Part shown: piece by piece, positions 13,188 to 22,909 of the stretch
Layout: every line of letters starts with the position of its first letter
Position numbering within the stretch: position 1 is the first letter of the stretch
From: Burkholderia oklahomensis C6786
GTDB lineage: Bacteria; Pseudomonadota; Gammaproteobacteria; Burkholderiales; Burkholderiaceae
Direction: 5' to 3'
Assembly: GCF_000959365.1 (NCBI RefSeq)
Contig: NZ_CP009556.1
Coordinates: 1,240,001 to 1,304,000 of the forward strand
Length of the DNA: 64,000 nucleotides
Notes under the pieces: model-generated
Databases searched by the model: none
The model's input: only the letters and a program-made list of their open reading frames with translations
What the model was told of the DNA's origin: nothing
Position numbers and translations under genes: made by a program

Positions 13188-14381
13188 ATGTACAACCTCC
13201 CCGATGATCGTGGCCATTTCGGCCCCTATGGCGGCGTGTTCGTCGCCGAAACGCTGATTCACGCGCTCGACGAGCTGCGTGCCGCATACGAGACATTCAA
13301 GAACGACCCCGACTTCGTCGCCGAGTACGAACGCGAACTGAAGCACTTCGTCGGCCGTCCGTCGCCGATCTATCACGCGCAGCGCTGGAGCGAGATGCTC
13401 GGCGGCGCGCAGATCTACCTGAAGCGCGAGGACCTGAACCACACGGGCGCGCACAAGGTGAACAACGTGATCGGCCAGGCGCTGCTCGCGAAGCGGATGG
13501 GCAAGAAGCGCGTGATCGCCGAGACGGGCGCGGGCCAGCACGGCGTCGCGACCGCCACGATCTGCGCGCGCTTCGGCATGGAGTGCATCGTCTACATGGG
13601 CGCCGAGGACGTGCGCCGGCAGGCCGCGAACGTCTACCGGATGAAGCTGCTCGGCGCGACCGTCGTGCCCGTCGAGTCCGGCTCGCGCACGCTGAAGGAT
13701 GCGTTGAACGAAGCGATGCGCGACTGGGTCACGAACATCGAGAACACGTTCTACATCATCGGCACGGTCGCGGGCCCGCATCCGTACCCGATGATGGTGC
13801 GCGACTTTCAGCGCGTGATCGGCGACGAATGCAAGGTGCAGATGCCCGAGCTCGCCGGCCGGCAGCCGGACGCGGTGATCGCCTGCGTCGGCGGCGGCTC
13901 GAACGCGATGGGCATCTTCTATCCGTACATCGACGACGCGGCCGTCCAGCTGATCGGCGTCGAGGCGGCGGGCGACGGGCTCGACACAGGCCATCACGCG
14001 GCGTCGCTGATCGGCGGCAGCCCGGGCGTCCTGCACGGCAATCGCACGTACCTGCTGCAGGACGAGAACGGCCAGATCATCGAGACGCATTCGATCTCGG
14101 CGGGCCTCGACTATCCGGGCGTCGGCCCCGAGCACGCGTGGCTCAAGGACAGCGGCCGCGCGCAGTACGTCGGCATCACCGACGTCGAGGCGCTGAAGGC
14201 GTTCCACGAGTGCTGCCGGATCGAGGGCATCATCCCGGCGCTCGAGTCGAGCCACGCGATCGCCTATGCGACGAAGCTCGCGCCGACGCTGCCGAAGGAC
14301 AAGATCCTGCTCGTCAACCTGTCGGGCCGGGGCGACAAGGACATGCACACGGTCGCCGAGCGATCGGGCATCGCGCTCTGA
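13188..14381 (+). CDS. trpB: Tryptophan synthase beta chain
   Basis: Condenses indole with serine to give tryptophan, using pyridoxal phosphate. 397 residues. The PLP lysine is K90 in [14 protein letters not shown]; the phosphate-binding loop [11 protein letters not shown] and the C-terminal [15 protein letters not shown] are intact. GAGAG lies just before the ATG. It is separated from its partner trpA by a DNA methyltransferase gene, an arrangement known in Burkholderia. Confidence 0.99.
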   Translation: MYNLPDDRGHFGPYGGVFVAETLIHALDELRAAYETFKNDPDFVAEYERELKHFVGRPSPIYHAQRWSEMLGGAQIYLKREDLNHTGAHKVNNVIGQALLAKRMGKKRVIAETGAGQHGVATATICARFGMECIVYMGAEDVRRQAANVYRMKLLGATVVPVESGSRTLKDALNEAMRDWVTNIENTFYIIGTVAGPHPYPMMVRDFQRVIGDECKVQMPELAGRQPDAVIACVGGGSNAMGIFYPYIDDAAVQLIGVEAAGDGLDTGHHAASLIGGSPGVLHGNRTYLLQDENGQIIETHSISAGLDYPGVGPEHAWLKDSGRAQYVGITDVEALKAFHECCRIEGIIPALESSHAIAYATKLAPTLPKDKILLVNLSGRGDKDMHTVAERSGIAL

Positions 14382-14391
14382 CACCCGACCG

Positions 14392-15240
14392 ATGCGCGAC
14401 CTGATCGAAGAGCCGGGAGGCGGCGCGGCGAGCGAAGCGGAAGCGGTTCCGGCCGCGTCCGCCGCCTGCGCGCTGCCCGCCGGCATCGAATTGCACAACC
14501 GCGATTTCCTGACCGAAGCCGCGAGCCTGCCGGACGCGTCGATCGACCTGATCGTCGCCGATCCGCCGTACGGGCTCGGCAAGGACTACGGCAACGACTC
14601 GGACAAGCGCTCGGGCGACGAGCATCTCGCGTGGACGCGCGAGTGGCTCGATCTCGCGATTCCGAAGCTCAAATCCAGCGGCTCGATGTATGTGTTCTGC
14701 ACATGGCAGTATGCGCCCGAGATCTTCAGTTTTTTGAAGACGAAGCTCACGATGGTCAACGAGATCATCTGGGACCGGCGCGTGCCGAGCATGGGCGGCA
14801 CGACGCGCCGCTTCACGTCGGTGCACGACAACATCGGCTTTTTCGCGGTGTCGAAAGGCTATTACTTCGATCTCGATCCGGTCCGCATTCCGTACGACGC
14901 CGATACGAAGAAAGCGCGTTCGCGCAAGCTGTTCGAAGGCAGCAAGTGGCTCGAGCTCGGCTACAACCCGAAGGACGTCTGGTCCGTGTCGCGCCTGCAC
15001 CGCCAGCATGCGGAGCGGGTCGACCATCCGACCCAGAAGCCGCTCGAGATCGTCGAGCGGATGGTGCTCGCGAGCTGCCCGCCGGGCGGCCGCGTGCTCG
15101 ACCCGTTCATGGGCAGCGGCACGACCGCGGTGGCCTGCGCGCGGCAGCGGCGCGACTTCGTCGGCTACGAGATCAACGAAAGCTATTGCGCGATCGCGCA
15201 CGAGCGCGTGGCGGCGCTCGCGGCGCCGACCGACGCTTGA
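14392..15240 (+). CDS. Orphan DNA methyltransferase (beta class, N6-adenine or N4-cytosine)
   Basis: 282 residues. The catalytic motif IV DPPYG (57-61) precedes the S-adenosylmethionine motif FMGSGTT (about 239-245), the beta-class order. HPTQKPLEIVERMV is the motif shared by such amino-methyltransferases. No restriction endonuclease gene is near, so it is a solitary enzyme more likely used in gene regulation or cell-cycle control than in defence. It starts 10 bases after trpB and is followed by a repeat and trpA, so it is probably co-expressed with tryptophan genes. The recognition site cannot be read from the sequence. Confidence 0.92.
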   Translation: MRDLIEEPGGGAASEAEAVPAASAACALPAGIELHNRDFLTEAASLPDASIDLIVADPPYGLGKDYGNDSDKRSGDEHLAWTREWLDLAIPKLKSSGSMYVFCTWQYAPEIFSFLKTKLTMVNEIIWDRRVPSMGGTTRRFTSVHDNIGFFAVSKGYYFDLDPVRIPYDADTKKARSRKLFEGSKWLELGYNPKDVWSVSRLHRQHAERVDHPTQKPLEIVERMVLASCPPGGRVLDPFMGSGTTAVACARQRRDFVGYEINESYCAIAHERVAALAAPTDA

Positions 15241-15269
15241 GCCGCGCGGCGCGCGCGATAGCGAACGTT

Positions 15270-15364
15270 GCTTTGCATGGGATCGGAGTAAGCGCTGAAG
15301 CGCCAGCTTCGGATCGACAGCTTTGCATGGGATCGGAGTAAGCGCTGAAGCGCTAACTCCGATC
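15270..15364. repeat. Duplicated REP-like palindromic element
   Basis: A 34-base segment (15270-15303) is repeated exactly at 15320-15353, period 50. The second copy forms a near-perfect hairpin: GATCGGAGTAAGCGCT (15331-15346) against AGCGCTAACTCCGATC (15349-15364), one mismatch. The first copy has a decayed right arm. It resembles the extragenic palindromes scattered in Burkholderia genomes and lies between the methyltransferase and trpA, ending just before the trpA ribosome site AGGA. It may affect trpA mRNA stability. Confidence 0.85.
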
Positions 15365-15381
15365 GACACAGGAAAAAAGTC

Positions 15382-16197
15382 ATGTCCCGTATTCAGAACA
15401 CTCTTGCCGCACTCGCCGCCCAAGGTCGTAAAGGGCTCATCCCGTTCATCACCGCGGGCGATCCCGACCCGGCGAAGACGGTCGAGCTGATGCACGCGCT
15501 CGCCGAAGGCGGCGCCGATGTAATCGAGCTCGGCGTGCCGTTCTCCGATCCGATGGCGGACGGCCCCGTGATCCAGCGCTCGTCCGAACGCGCGCTCGAG
15601 AAGGGCGTGACGCTCCGCAGCGTGCTCGACGACGTGAAGCGCTTCCGCGAGCGCGACCAGAAAACGCCCGTCGTGCTGATGGGCTACGCGAACCCGATCG
15701 AGCGGATGGGCGAGGACGCGTTCGCGGCGGCCGCGCACGACGCGGGCGTCGACGGCGTGCTCGTCGTCGACTATCCGCCCGAGGAATCGCACGATTTCGC
15801 CGCCAAGATGCGCGCGGCGGGCATCGATCCGATCTTCCTGCTCGCACCGACGTCGACCGACGACCGGATCGCCGCAGTCGGCCACGTGGCGAGCGGCTAC
15901 GTCTACTATGTGTCTCTCAAGGGCGTGACCGGCGCGGGAAATCTGGATGTTTCGAGCATTGCGGGTAAAATCCCGGCCATCAAGTCGCGCGTGCCGCTCC
16001 CCGTCGGGGTCGGTTTCGGCATCCGCGACGCCGCGACGGCGCGCGCGGTCGCCGAGGTGGCGGACGCCGTCGTGATCGGCAGCCGCCTCGTGCAATTGCT
16101 CGAGCAGGCCGCGCCGGACAACGCCGCCGCCGAGCTCAAGGGGTTCGTCGCCGAGCTGCGGGCCGCGATCGACGGCGCGGGCAAGCCGGCCGCGTAA
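15382..16197 (+). CDS. trpA: Tryptophan synthase alpha chain
   Basis: Cleaves indole-3-glycerol phosphate to indole, which is channelled to TrpB. 271 residues. The catalytic acids are in [16 protein letters not shown] (Glu 50 and Asp 61); [14 protein letters not shown] and [14 protein letters not shown] form the phosphate site. AGGAAAAAAGTC precedes the ATG, a good ribosome site. Confidence 0.99.
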   Translation: MSRIQNTLAALAAQGRKGLIPFITAGDPDPAKTVELMHALAEGGADVIELGVPFSDPMADGPVIQRSSERALEKGVTLRSVLDDVKRFRERDQKTPVVLMGYANPIERMGEDAFAAAAHDAGVDGVLVVDYPPEESHDFAAKMRAAGIDPIFLLAPTSTDDRIAAVGHVASGYVYYVSLKGVTGAGNLDVSSIAGKIPAIKSRVPLPVGVGFGIRDAATARAVAEVADAVVIGSRLVQLLEQAAPDNAAAELKGFVAELRAAIDGAGKPAA

Positions 16198-16282
16198 GCG
16201 ACGCGCGCGAGAAGTCAACACATAGCTGACCGCGGGTCCGGGTGCAGACCGCCCGGCCCGCCACCGAACAGGAAACCATACG

Positions 16283-17155
16283 ATGAGCTGGCTCGACAAA
16301 CTGTTGCCGCCGAAGATCAAGCAGACCGATCCGAAAAGCCGCAAGGGGATTCCCGAGGGCCTGTGGGTCAAGTGTCCGTCGTGCGAAGCGGTGCTGTACC
16401 GCAACGACGTCGACGCGAATCAGCACGTGTGCCCGAAGTGCGATCACCACATGCGGATCGGCGCGCGCGAGCGCCTCGACGCGCTGCTCGATTCGGAAGG
16501 CCGCTACGAGATCGGCCAGGAGGTCGTCCCGGTCGATTCGCTGAAGTTCAAGGACAGCCGCAAGTATCCGGATCGCCTGAAGGAAGCGATGGAGGAGACG
16601 GGCGAGACCGACGCGATGGTCGTGATGGGCGGCGCGATCCACACGCTGCCCGTCGTCGCCGCGTGCTTCGAGTTCTCGTTCATGGGCGGGTCGATGGGCT
16701 CGGTCGTCGGCGAGCGCTTCGCGCGCGGCGCGCAGAACGCGCTCGAGCAGCAGGTGCCGTTCATCTGCTTCACCGCTTCGGGCGGCGCGCGGATGCAGGA
16801 AAGCCTGCTGTCGCTGATGCAGATGGCGAAGACCACCGCGATGCTGACGAAGCTCTCCGAGGCGAAGCTGCCGTTCATCTCGGTGCTGACCGATCCGACG
16901 ATGGGCGGCGTGTCGGCGAGCTTCGCGTTCCTCGGCGACGTCGTGATCGCCGAGCCGAAGGCGCTGATCGGCTTCGCCGGCCCGCGCGTGATCGAGCAGA
17001 CGGTCCGCGAGAAGCTGCCGGAAGGCTTCCAGCGCGCGGAGTTCCTGCTGTCGACGGGCGCGATCGACATGATCGTCGACCGCCGCAAGATGCGCGACGA
17101 GATCGCGCAGCTGCTCGCGCTCTTGCAGCGCCAGCCGGCCGACGCGCTGGCTTGA
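16283..17155 (+). CDS. accD: Acetyl-CoA carboxylase carboxyltransferase beta subunit
   Basis: Forms malonyl-CoA for fatty-acid synthesis together with AccA. 290 residues. It starts [12 protein letters not shown] and has a four-Cys zinc ribbon at C31, C34, C50 and C53, then the crotonase-type carboxyltransferase core ([38 protein letters not shown]). The trpA-accD-folC-dedD-cvpA-purF order is conserved in beta- and gamma-proteobacteria. Confidence 0.99.
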   Translation: MSWLDKLLPPKIKQTDPKSRKGIPEGLWVKCPSCEAVLYRNDVDANQHVCPKCDHHMRIGARERLDALLDSEGRYEIGQEVVPVDSLKFKDSRKYPDRLKEAMEETGETDAMVVMGGAIHTLPVVAACFEFSFMGGSMGSVVGERFARGAQNALEQQVPFICFTASGGARMQESLLSLMQMAKTTAMLTKLSEAKLPFISVLTDPTMGGVSASFAFLGDVVIAEPKALIGFAGPRVIEQTVREKLPEGFQRAEFLLSTGAIDMIVDRRKMRDEIAQLLALLQRQPADALA

Positions 17156-17243
17156 CGGCCACGCGCGTGATTGCACGACCGCGCGTCGCTCGGCTTGCGC
17201 CGAGCGGCGCGTTTGTTTTTTCGGCGTATTCGCTTTGAATTCG

Positions 17244-18557
17244 ATGAGCACTTTTCCCACTCTCGACGCGTGGCTCTCGCACCTCGAAAGCGCGCATCCC
17301 GTCGGCATCGACATGGGCCTGACCCGCATCGGCAAGGTGAAGGACGCGCTGCAGCTCCAGTTCGCGTGCCCGGTGATCACGGTCGGCGGCACGAACGGCA
17401 AGGGCTCGACCTGCGCGTTCCTCGAGACGATCCTCGTGCGCGCGGGCTATAAGGTCGGCTGCCACACGTCGCCGCATCTGCTGCGCTTCAACGAGCGCGC
17501 GCGCCTCGACGGGCGGATCGTCGAAGACGACGAGCTGCTGCCGCACTTCGAGGCGGTCGAGGCGGCGCGCGCGAGCCTGCCGGAACCGGTGTCGCTCACG
17601 TACTTCGAGTTCACGACGCTCGCGATCATGCACCTGTTCGCGTCGCGCGGGCTCGACGCGGTGATCCTCGAAGTGGGACTCGGCGGCCGGCTCGACGCGG
17701 TCAACGTGATCGATGCCGATTGCGCGGTCGTGACGAGCATCGACGTCGACCACATCGAATATCTCGGCGACACCCGCGAGAAGATCGCGTTCGAGAAGGC
17801 GGGCATCTTCCGTCCGGGCAAGCCCGCGATTTGCGGCGACCCGACGCCGCCGCAGACGCTCATCGATCACGCGGCGGCGATCGGCGCGGACCTGTGGCTC
17901 GTCGGACGCGACTTCCGCTTCGCGACGCAGCCCGGCAGCGAGCGCCAGCAGTGGGCCTACGTCGGCCGCGACAAGCGCTATCCGGCGCTCGCGTATCCGG
18001 CGCTGCGCGGCGCGAACCAGCTGCTCAACGCGTCGGCCGCGCTCGCCGCGCTCGAGGCGCTGCGCGAGAAGCTGCCCGTGTCCGCGCAGGACATCCGGCT
18101 CGGGCTCGCGAACGTCGAGCTGCCGGGGCGCTTCCAGGTGCTGCCCGGCAAGCCGCTCGTGCTGCTCGACGTCGCGCACAACCCGCACGCGGCCGCGGTG
18201 CTCGCACAGAATCTCGACAGCATGGGCTACTACCCGTACACGTACGCGGTGTTCGGCGCGATGGCCGACAAGGATCTCGCCGCGATCGTCGAGCGGCTGA
18301 AGGGCTCGGTCGACCACTGGCATCTGACCGATCTGCCGCTGCCGCGCGCGGCAGCGGCCGACGTGCTCGAGCGCGTGCTGCGCGGCGCGGGCGTCGAAAA
18401 TGGCGCGCAGCACAGCGTCACGCGCCACGCGACGCCGGCCGATGCGTTCCTCGATGCGCTAAAAAGCGCATCCGACAATGATAGAATCGTGGTTTTCGGT
18501 AGCTTCTACACGGTAGCGGGCGTGATGCCCGTCGTGGACCGCCGCCATGACCACTGA
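17244..18557 (+). CDS. folC: Folylpolyglutamate synthase / dihydrofolate synthase
   Basis: Adds glutamate to dihydropteroate and folates. 437 residues from ATG 17244 (a TTG three codons upstream is less likely). The Mur-ligase-type P-loop GGTNGKGST is at 48-56, followed by the folate-binding region VGCHTSPHLLRFNERARLDG and the C-terminal LDVAHNPHAAAVLAQNL. It follows accD by 88 bases and precedes dedD by 29. Confidence 0.97.
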   Translation: MSTFPTLDAWLSHLESAHPVGIDMGLTRIGKVKDALQLQFACPVITVGGTNGKGSTCAFLETILVRAGYKVGCHTSPHLLRFNERARLDGRIVEDDELLPHFEAVEAARASLPEPVSLTYFEFTTLAIMHLFASRGLDAVILEVGLGGRLDAVNVIDADCAVVTSIDVDHIEYLGDTREKIAFEKAGIFRPGKPAICGDPTPPQTLIDHAAAIGADLWLVGRDFRFATQPGSERQQWAYVGRDKRYPALAYPALRGANQLLNASAALAALEALREKLPVSAQDIRLGLANVELPGRFQVLPGKPLVLLDVAHNPHAAAVLAQNLDSMGYYPYTYAVFGAMADKDLAAIVERLKGSVDHWHLTDLPLPRAAAADVLERVLRGAGVENGAQHSVTRHATPADAFLDALKSASDNDRIVVFGSFYTVAGVMPVVDRRHDH

Positions 18558-18586
18558 CTGACGAGTAGCTTCGGGTTCAGCCATAC

Positions 18587-19375
18587 ATGGGAATTTTCTC
18601 GTTCGGCAAGAAAGATGACGACGCGCCGCAAAGGCGCGGGTCGCGGTCCGGCGCCCGGACCGTGCGCACCGAACGCGTGGAGCGCCGGTCGCGCCGCACC
18701 GAGCGGCCCGACACCGACGCACTGCTGCTCGATCCGACCCTTCCTGAAAAACAACGCGCGCGTCGGCGCCTCGTCGGCGCGATCGCGCTCGTCGTCGCCG
18801 CGGTGATCGTGCTGCCGATGGTGCTCGATTCGCATCCGAAGCCCGTCACGGACGACGTCGCGATCGACATCCCGAGCCGTCCGTCGCACCAGGCGGCCGC
18901 CGCGAACGACGAAGACGCGTCGGACGTCCAGGCGGGCGTCGCGCACGACGAGCCGCCCGCGTCCGAGGCTGTCGCGGCGGCGAGCGTCGCGCCTGCGCCC
19001 GCCGCGGCCGCGAAGTCGGACGCCAAGGACATCAAGGAAGCCAAGAAGACCCAAACCGCCGCCGCGAAGGCGCCGAGCGCCGCGCAGAAGCCGGCCGCGA
19101 CGGCATCGGCCGACGGTGACGCATCGTCGCCCGCATCGTCGCCCGCATCGCCGCCCGGCGCGCGCTTCGCGCTGCAGCTCGGCTCGTTCCGCGACGACTC
19201 GACCGCCCGCAACTGGGCGACGAAGCTGAAAGCGGCGGGTGTGCCCGCCTATGTCGAGCATCGCAAGCAGGCCGACGGCAGTACGGCTACACTGTTGCGC
19301 GCGGGGCCGTTCGCCGATCGCGCGGCCGCGTCCGCCGCGATCGCGAAGGTGCGCGAAGCGGGCCTCGCGCAGTAA
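18587..19375 (+). CDS. dedD: SPOR-domain cell-division protein, DedD-like
   Basis: 262 residues. Short basic cytoplasmic N-terminus (to about 60), one transmembrane helix (about 62-82, GAIALVVAAVIVLPMVL), a long Ala/Lys/Pro-rich periplasmic linker and a C-terminal SPOR domain (about 188-262, FALQLGSFRDDSTARNWATKL). SPOR domains bind denuded glycan strands at the division septum. Position between folC and cvpA matches dedD in other proteobacteria. Confidence 0.9.
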   Translation: MGIFSFGKKDDDAPQRRGSRSGARTVRTERVERRSRRTERPDTDALLLDPTLPEKQRARRRLVGAIALVVAAVIVLPMVLDSHPKPVTDDVAIDIPSRPSHQAAAANDEDASDVQAGVAHDEPPASEAVAAASVAPAPAAAAKSDAKDIKEAKKTQTAAAKAPSAAQKPAATASADGDASSPASSPASPPGARFALQLGSFRDDSTARNWATKLKAAGVPAYVEHRKQADGSTATLLRAGPFADRAAASAAIAKVREAGLAQ

Positions 19376-19381
19376 CGGGCG

Positions 19382-19876
19382 ATGCTGACCGCTTTCGACT
19401 ACGCCGTGCTGCTGGTGATCGGTCTGTCGGCGCTGCGCGGCGCATGGCGCGGCTTCGTCGGCGAGATCTTCGGCCTGATCGGCTGGATCGCCGCATTTTT
19501 GATCGCGTGCCGTTTCGTCGGCGTCGTGCTGCCTTACATTCCGGCGACTTGGCCGGGCGGCGCGCTGACCCAATGGGTGATCGCGTTCGCGTTGATCGTC
19601 ATCGGCGTCGTGCTCGTCGCGGGCGTCGCGAACGCGCTGCTGTCTCGGATCGCGCAGGCGACGGGCCTGGGCGGCGTCGACCGGTCGCTCGGCATGATGT
19701 TCGGCCTCGTGCGCGGCGTGCTGCTCGTGGTGCTGCTCGTCGCCGCGGCCGGCCTGACCGAGCTGCCGAAACAGGATTTCTGGCGCGACGCGTTGCTGCG
19801 TCCGTTCGCCGAACAGGGCGTGCGCGAGCTGAAGCCGCTCTTGCCCGACGGGCTCGCTGCGTACATTCACGTCTGA
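19382..19876 (+). CDS. cvpA: CvpA family membrane protein
   Basis: 164 residues with four predicted transmembrane segments. It begins MLTAFDYAVLLVIGLSALRG, a typical CvpA/colicin V production family start, and contains GLGGVDRSLGMMFGLVRG. In E. coli cvpA precedes purF and is needed for colicin V production and membrane homeostasis; the molecular function is not settled. It starts 6 bases after dedD and is 51 bases before purF. Confidence 0.95.
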   Translation: MLTAFDYAVLLVIGLSALRGAWRGFVGEIFGLIGWIAAFLIACRFVGVVLPYIPATWPGGALTQWVIAFALIVIGVVLVAGVANALLSRIAQATGLGGVDRSLGMMFGLVRGVLLVVLLVAAAGLTELPKQDFWRDALLRPFAEQGVRELKPLLPDGLAAYIHV

Positions 19877-19927
19877 TCGCGCGAGCGCACCGACCGAACC
19901 GTTTTTTGTATCGTTGAAGGACATGCC

Positions 19928-21463
19928 ATGTGCGGCATCGTAGGCGTTATCTCCCAGTCCCCGGTCAACCAGCTCGTCTATGACAGCTTGCTGCTGCTGC
20001 AGCATCGCGGTCAGGATGCAGCGGGCATCGCGACGGCGGACGGCAGCAATTTCCACATGTACAAGGCGAACGGCATGGTGCGCGACGTGTTCCGCACGCG
20101 CAACATGCGCAGCCTGCCCGGCACGTCCGGGATCGGCCAGGTCCGCTACCCGACGGCGGGCTCCGCGTCGAGCGAAGCCGAAGCGCAACCGTTCTACGTG
20201 AACGCGCCGTTCGGCATCATCCTCGCGCACAACGGCAACCTGACGAACTGGCAGCAGTTGAAGGACGAGATGTTCCGGATCGACCGCCGCCACATCAACA
20301 CGAACTCCGACAGCGAAGTGCTGCTGAACGTGCTCGCGCACGAGCTGCAGTTGTCGACGACGGACCTCGAGCTCGATCCGGATTCGCTGTTCAAGGCGGT
20401 CGCGGGCGTGCACCGCCGCGCGCACGGCTCGTACGCGATCGTGTCGCTGATCGCGGGCCACGGCCTCCTCGCGTTCCGCGATCCGTTCGGCATCCGCCCG
20501 CTTTGCATCGGCAAGCTCGAAACCGATCACGGCACCGAATGGATGGTCGCGTCGGAGTCGGTCGCGGTCGAAGGCATCGGCTTCGAGTTCGTCCGCGACG
20601 TGCTGCCGGGCGAGGCGGTCTTCATCGACGTCGACGGCAAGTTCCACAGCCGCCAGTGCGCGGAGAACCCGAGCCTGAATCCGTGCATGTTCGAGTACGT
20701 GTACCTCGCGCGTCCGGATTCGTGCCTCGACGGCGTGCCCGTGTACAACGTCCGTCTGCGGATGGGCGACTACCTCGCCGAGAAGATCAGGCGCGAGCTG
20801 CCGAACGTGCCGATCGACGTCGTGATGCCGATTCCCGATTCGTCGCGTCCGGCGGCGATGCAGGTCGCGGAGAAGCTCGGCGTCGAATATCGCGAAGGCT
20901 TCTTCAAGAATCGCTACGTCGGCCGCACGTTCATCATGCCGGGCCAGGCGGTGCGCAAGAAGTCGGTGCGCCAGAAGCTCAACGCGATGAGCATCGAGTT
21001 CAAGGACAAGCACGTGCTGATCGTCGACGATTCGATCGTGCGCGGCACCACGTCGCACGAAATCGTGCAGATGGCGCGCGACGCGGGCGCGAAATCGGTG
21101 ATCTTCGCGTCGGCGGCGCCGCCCGTGAAGTTTCCGAACGTCTACGGGATCGACATGCCGACGCGCGGCGAGCTCGTCGCGCACGGCCGCACCGACGAGG
21201 AAGTCGCGAAGATCATCGGCGCCGATTACCTGATCTATCAGGACGTCGACGATCTGCGCCGCGCGGTGCGCGACATCAACCCGTCGCTCGAGCGCTTCGA
21301 GGCGTCGTGCTTCGACGGCGACTACATCACGGGCGACGTCACGCCCGAGTATCTCGACGCGATCGAGCGCGCGCGTCTCGCGCCCGCGTCGCAGGCGGAT
21401 CGCGATCCGAGCGGCGAAGGCGCCGCGCGCTCGCAGATGAACCTGCAGCTGTCGGTCGAGTGA
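19928..21463 (+). CDS. purF: Amidophosphoribosyltransferase
   Basis: First committed step of purine synthesis: PRPP plus glutamine to phosphoribosylamine. 511 residues. Cys 2 of MCGIVGVIS becomes the N-terminal nucleophile of the glutaminase domain after Met removal. The PRPP-binding loop VLIVDDSIVRGTTS is in the C-terminal transferase domain. AAGGA precedes the ATG. Last gene of the trpA-to-purF block. Confidence 0.99.
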   Translation: MCGIVGVISQSPVNQLVYDSLLLLQHRGQDAAGIATADGSNFHMYKANGMVRDVFRTRNMRSLPGTSGIGQVRYPTAGSASSEAEAQPFYVNAPFGIILAHNGNLTNWQQLKDEMFRIDRRHINTNSDSEVLLNVLAHELQLSTTDLELDPDSLFKAVAGVHRRAHGSYAIVSLIAGHGLLAFRDPFGIRPLCIGKLETDHGTEWMVASESVAVEGIGFEFVRDVLPGEAVFIDVDGKFHSRQCAENPSLNPCMFEYVYLARPDSCLDGVPVYNVRLRMGDYLAEKIRRELPNVPIDVVMPIPDSSRPAAMQVAEKLGVEYREGFFKNRYVGRTFIMPGQAVRKKSVRQKLNAMSIEFKDKHVLIVDDSIVRGTTSHEIVQMARDAGAKSVIFASAAPPVKFPNVYGIDMPTRGELVAHGRTDEEVAKIIGADYLIYQDVDDLRRAVRDINPSLERFEASCFDGDYITGDVTPEYLDAIERARLAPASQADRDPSGEGAARSQMNLQLSVE

Positions 21464-21502
21464 GCGCCGCGCACGTGACCGAAAAGGCGTGATACGATGG
21501 TG

Positions 21503-21562
21503 CCTTGCGTCGATTTGATTTCAGCTTGCGGACGCGGGGCAACCCAAAACAGCTAAAGCGAA
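21503..21562 (+). ncRNA. SAM-II-like (SAM_alpha) riboswitch upstream of metZ
   Basis: The 5' leader of metZ carries the SAM-II core in order: P1 GCGTC (21507-21511) / GACGC (21531-21535), conserved TGATTT (21516-21521) and GCTTGC in the loop, an A-rich linker, and the 3' pseudoknot strand AGCTAAA (21551-21557). A TACGAT -10-like box at 21493-21498 would start transcription just before P1. The 3' strand AACAGCTA is also perfectly complementary to TAGCTGTT at 21597-21604, giving an alternative fold when ligand is absent. SAM binding should lower expression of methionine synthesis. Assigned by motif comparison from memory; no covariance search was possible. Confidence 0.75.
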
Positions 21563-21617
21563 GGCCGGCGAGCAGCGCCACGCCGGCCCGAGTCGATAGC
21601 TGTTCGTACCGCACGCT

Positions 21618-21653
21618 AAGCCCGCTGATGCCGACGCATGAGCGGGCTTTTTG
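21618..21653 (+). terminator. Intrinsic terminator in the metZ leader
   Basis: 9-bp stem AAGCCCGCT (21618-21626) / AGCGGGCTT (21641-21649) with a 14-base loop and five T. It lies between the SAM-II-like aptamer and metZ, so it is either the expression platform of the riboswitch or the terminator of purF transcripts, or both. Confidence 0.85.
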
Positions 21654-21718
21654 CTGGTCTGCGCATTCGCCGCGCGGCGCGCATGGCGGCGATGCGCTTG
21701 AAAACGGATGAACGGAAC

Positions 21719-22909
21719 ATGGACGACTCTCTCAACTTCGACACGCTCGCCGTCCGCTCGGGCACGCTGCGCAGCGAATTCAACGAGCACTCGGAAGCGA
21801 TCTTCCTGACGTCGAGCTTCTGCTATGCGAGCGCGGCCGAGGCGGCCGAGCGCTTCAAGCATTCGGAAGACTATTACACGTACTCGCGCTTCACGAACCC
21901 GACCGTCACGATGTTTCAGGATCGCCTCGCGGCGCTCGAAGGCGGCGAGGCGTGCATCGCGACCGCGTCCGGGATGGCGGCGATCATGTCGGTCGTGATG
22001 GCCGCGCTCTCGGCGGGCGACCACCTCGTCAGCTCGCGCAGCCTGTTCGGCTCGACGCTCGGGCTGTTCGGGCAGATCTTCGCGAAGTTCGGCATCACGA
22101 CGACGTTCGTCGATCCGGCCGATCTCGACGCATGGCGCGCCGCCGTGCGTCCCGAGACGAAGATGTTCTTCCTCGAGACGCCGTCGAATCCGATGACCGA
22201 GCTCGCCGACATCGAGGCGATCGGCAAGATCGCGAAGGAAGCGAACGCGCTCTTCGTCGTCGACAACTGTTTCTGCAGCCCGGTGCTGCAGCAGCCGCTC
22301 AAGCTCGGCGCGGACGTCGTGATGCATTCGGCGACCAAGTTCCTCGACGGCCAGGGCCGCGTGCTGGGCGGCGCGCTCGTCGGCTCGAAGGCGTTCATCA
22401 TGGAGAAGGTGTTCCCGTTCGTGCGCACCGCGGGGCCGACGCTGTCCGCGTTCAACGCGTGGGTGCTGCTCAAGGGGATGGAGACGCTGTCGCTGCGCGT
22501 GAACAAGCAGTCGGACAATGCGCTCGAGATCGCCCGCTGGCTCGAAGCGCATCCGGCCGTCAAGCGCGTGTTCTATCCGGGGCTCGAATCGCATCCGCAA
22601 TACGCGCTCGCGAAGCGTCAGCAGAAGTCGGGCGGCTCGGTCGTGTCGTTCGAGCTGAAGGGCGACACGCCGGAACAGCAGCGCGCGAACGCATGGCGCG
22701 TGATCGACGGCACGAAGATCGTGTCGATCACCGCGAACCTAGGCGACACGCGCACGACGATCACCCACCCGGCGACGACGACGCACAGCCGGATCACGCC
22801 GGAAGCGCGCGACGCGGCGGGGATCACCGAAGGGCTGATCCGGCTCGCGGTCGGGCTCGAGGATCCGGCGGACATCCGCGGCGATCTCGCGCGCGGGCTC
22901 GCCGGCTGA
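21719..22909 (+). CDS. metZ: O-succinylhomoserine sulfhydrylase
   Basis: PLP enzyme that makes homocysteine directly from O-succinylhomoserine and sulfide. 396 residues of the Cys/Met-metabolism PLP family. The PLP lysine is K207 in VMHSATKFLDGQGR; YSRFTNPTVTMFQDRLAALEGGE and ITHPATTTHSRI are typical MetZ stretches. The frame extends upstream to 21638, but that start lies in the terminator hairpin, so ATG 21719 is chosen. Probably regulated by the upstream SAM-responsive leader. Confidence 0.95.
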   Translation: MDDSLNFDTLAVRSGTLRSEFNEHSEAIFLTSSFCYASAAEAAERFKHSEDYYTYSRFTNPTVTMFQDRLAALEGGEACIATASGMAAIMSVVMAALSAGDHLVSSRSLFGSTLGLFGQIFAKFGITTTFVDPADLDAWRAAVRPETKMFFLETPSNPMTELADIEAIGKIAKEANALFVVDNCFCSPVLQQPLKLGADVVMHSATKFLDGQGRVLGGALVGSKAFIMEKVFPFVRTAGPTLSAFNAWVLLKGMETLSLRVNKQSDNALEIARWLEAHPAVKRVFYPGLESHPQYALAKRQQKSGGSVVSFELKGDTPEQQRANAWRVIDGTKIVSITANLGDTRTTITHPATTTHSRITPEARDAAGITEGLIRLAVGLEDPADIRGDLARGLAG

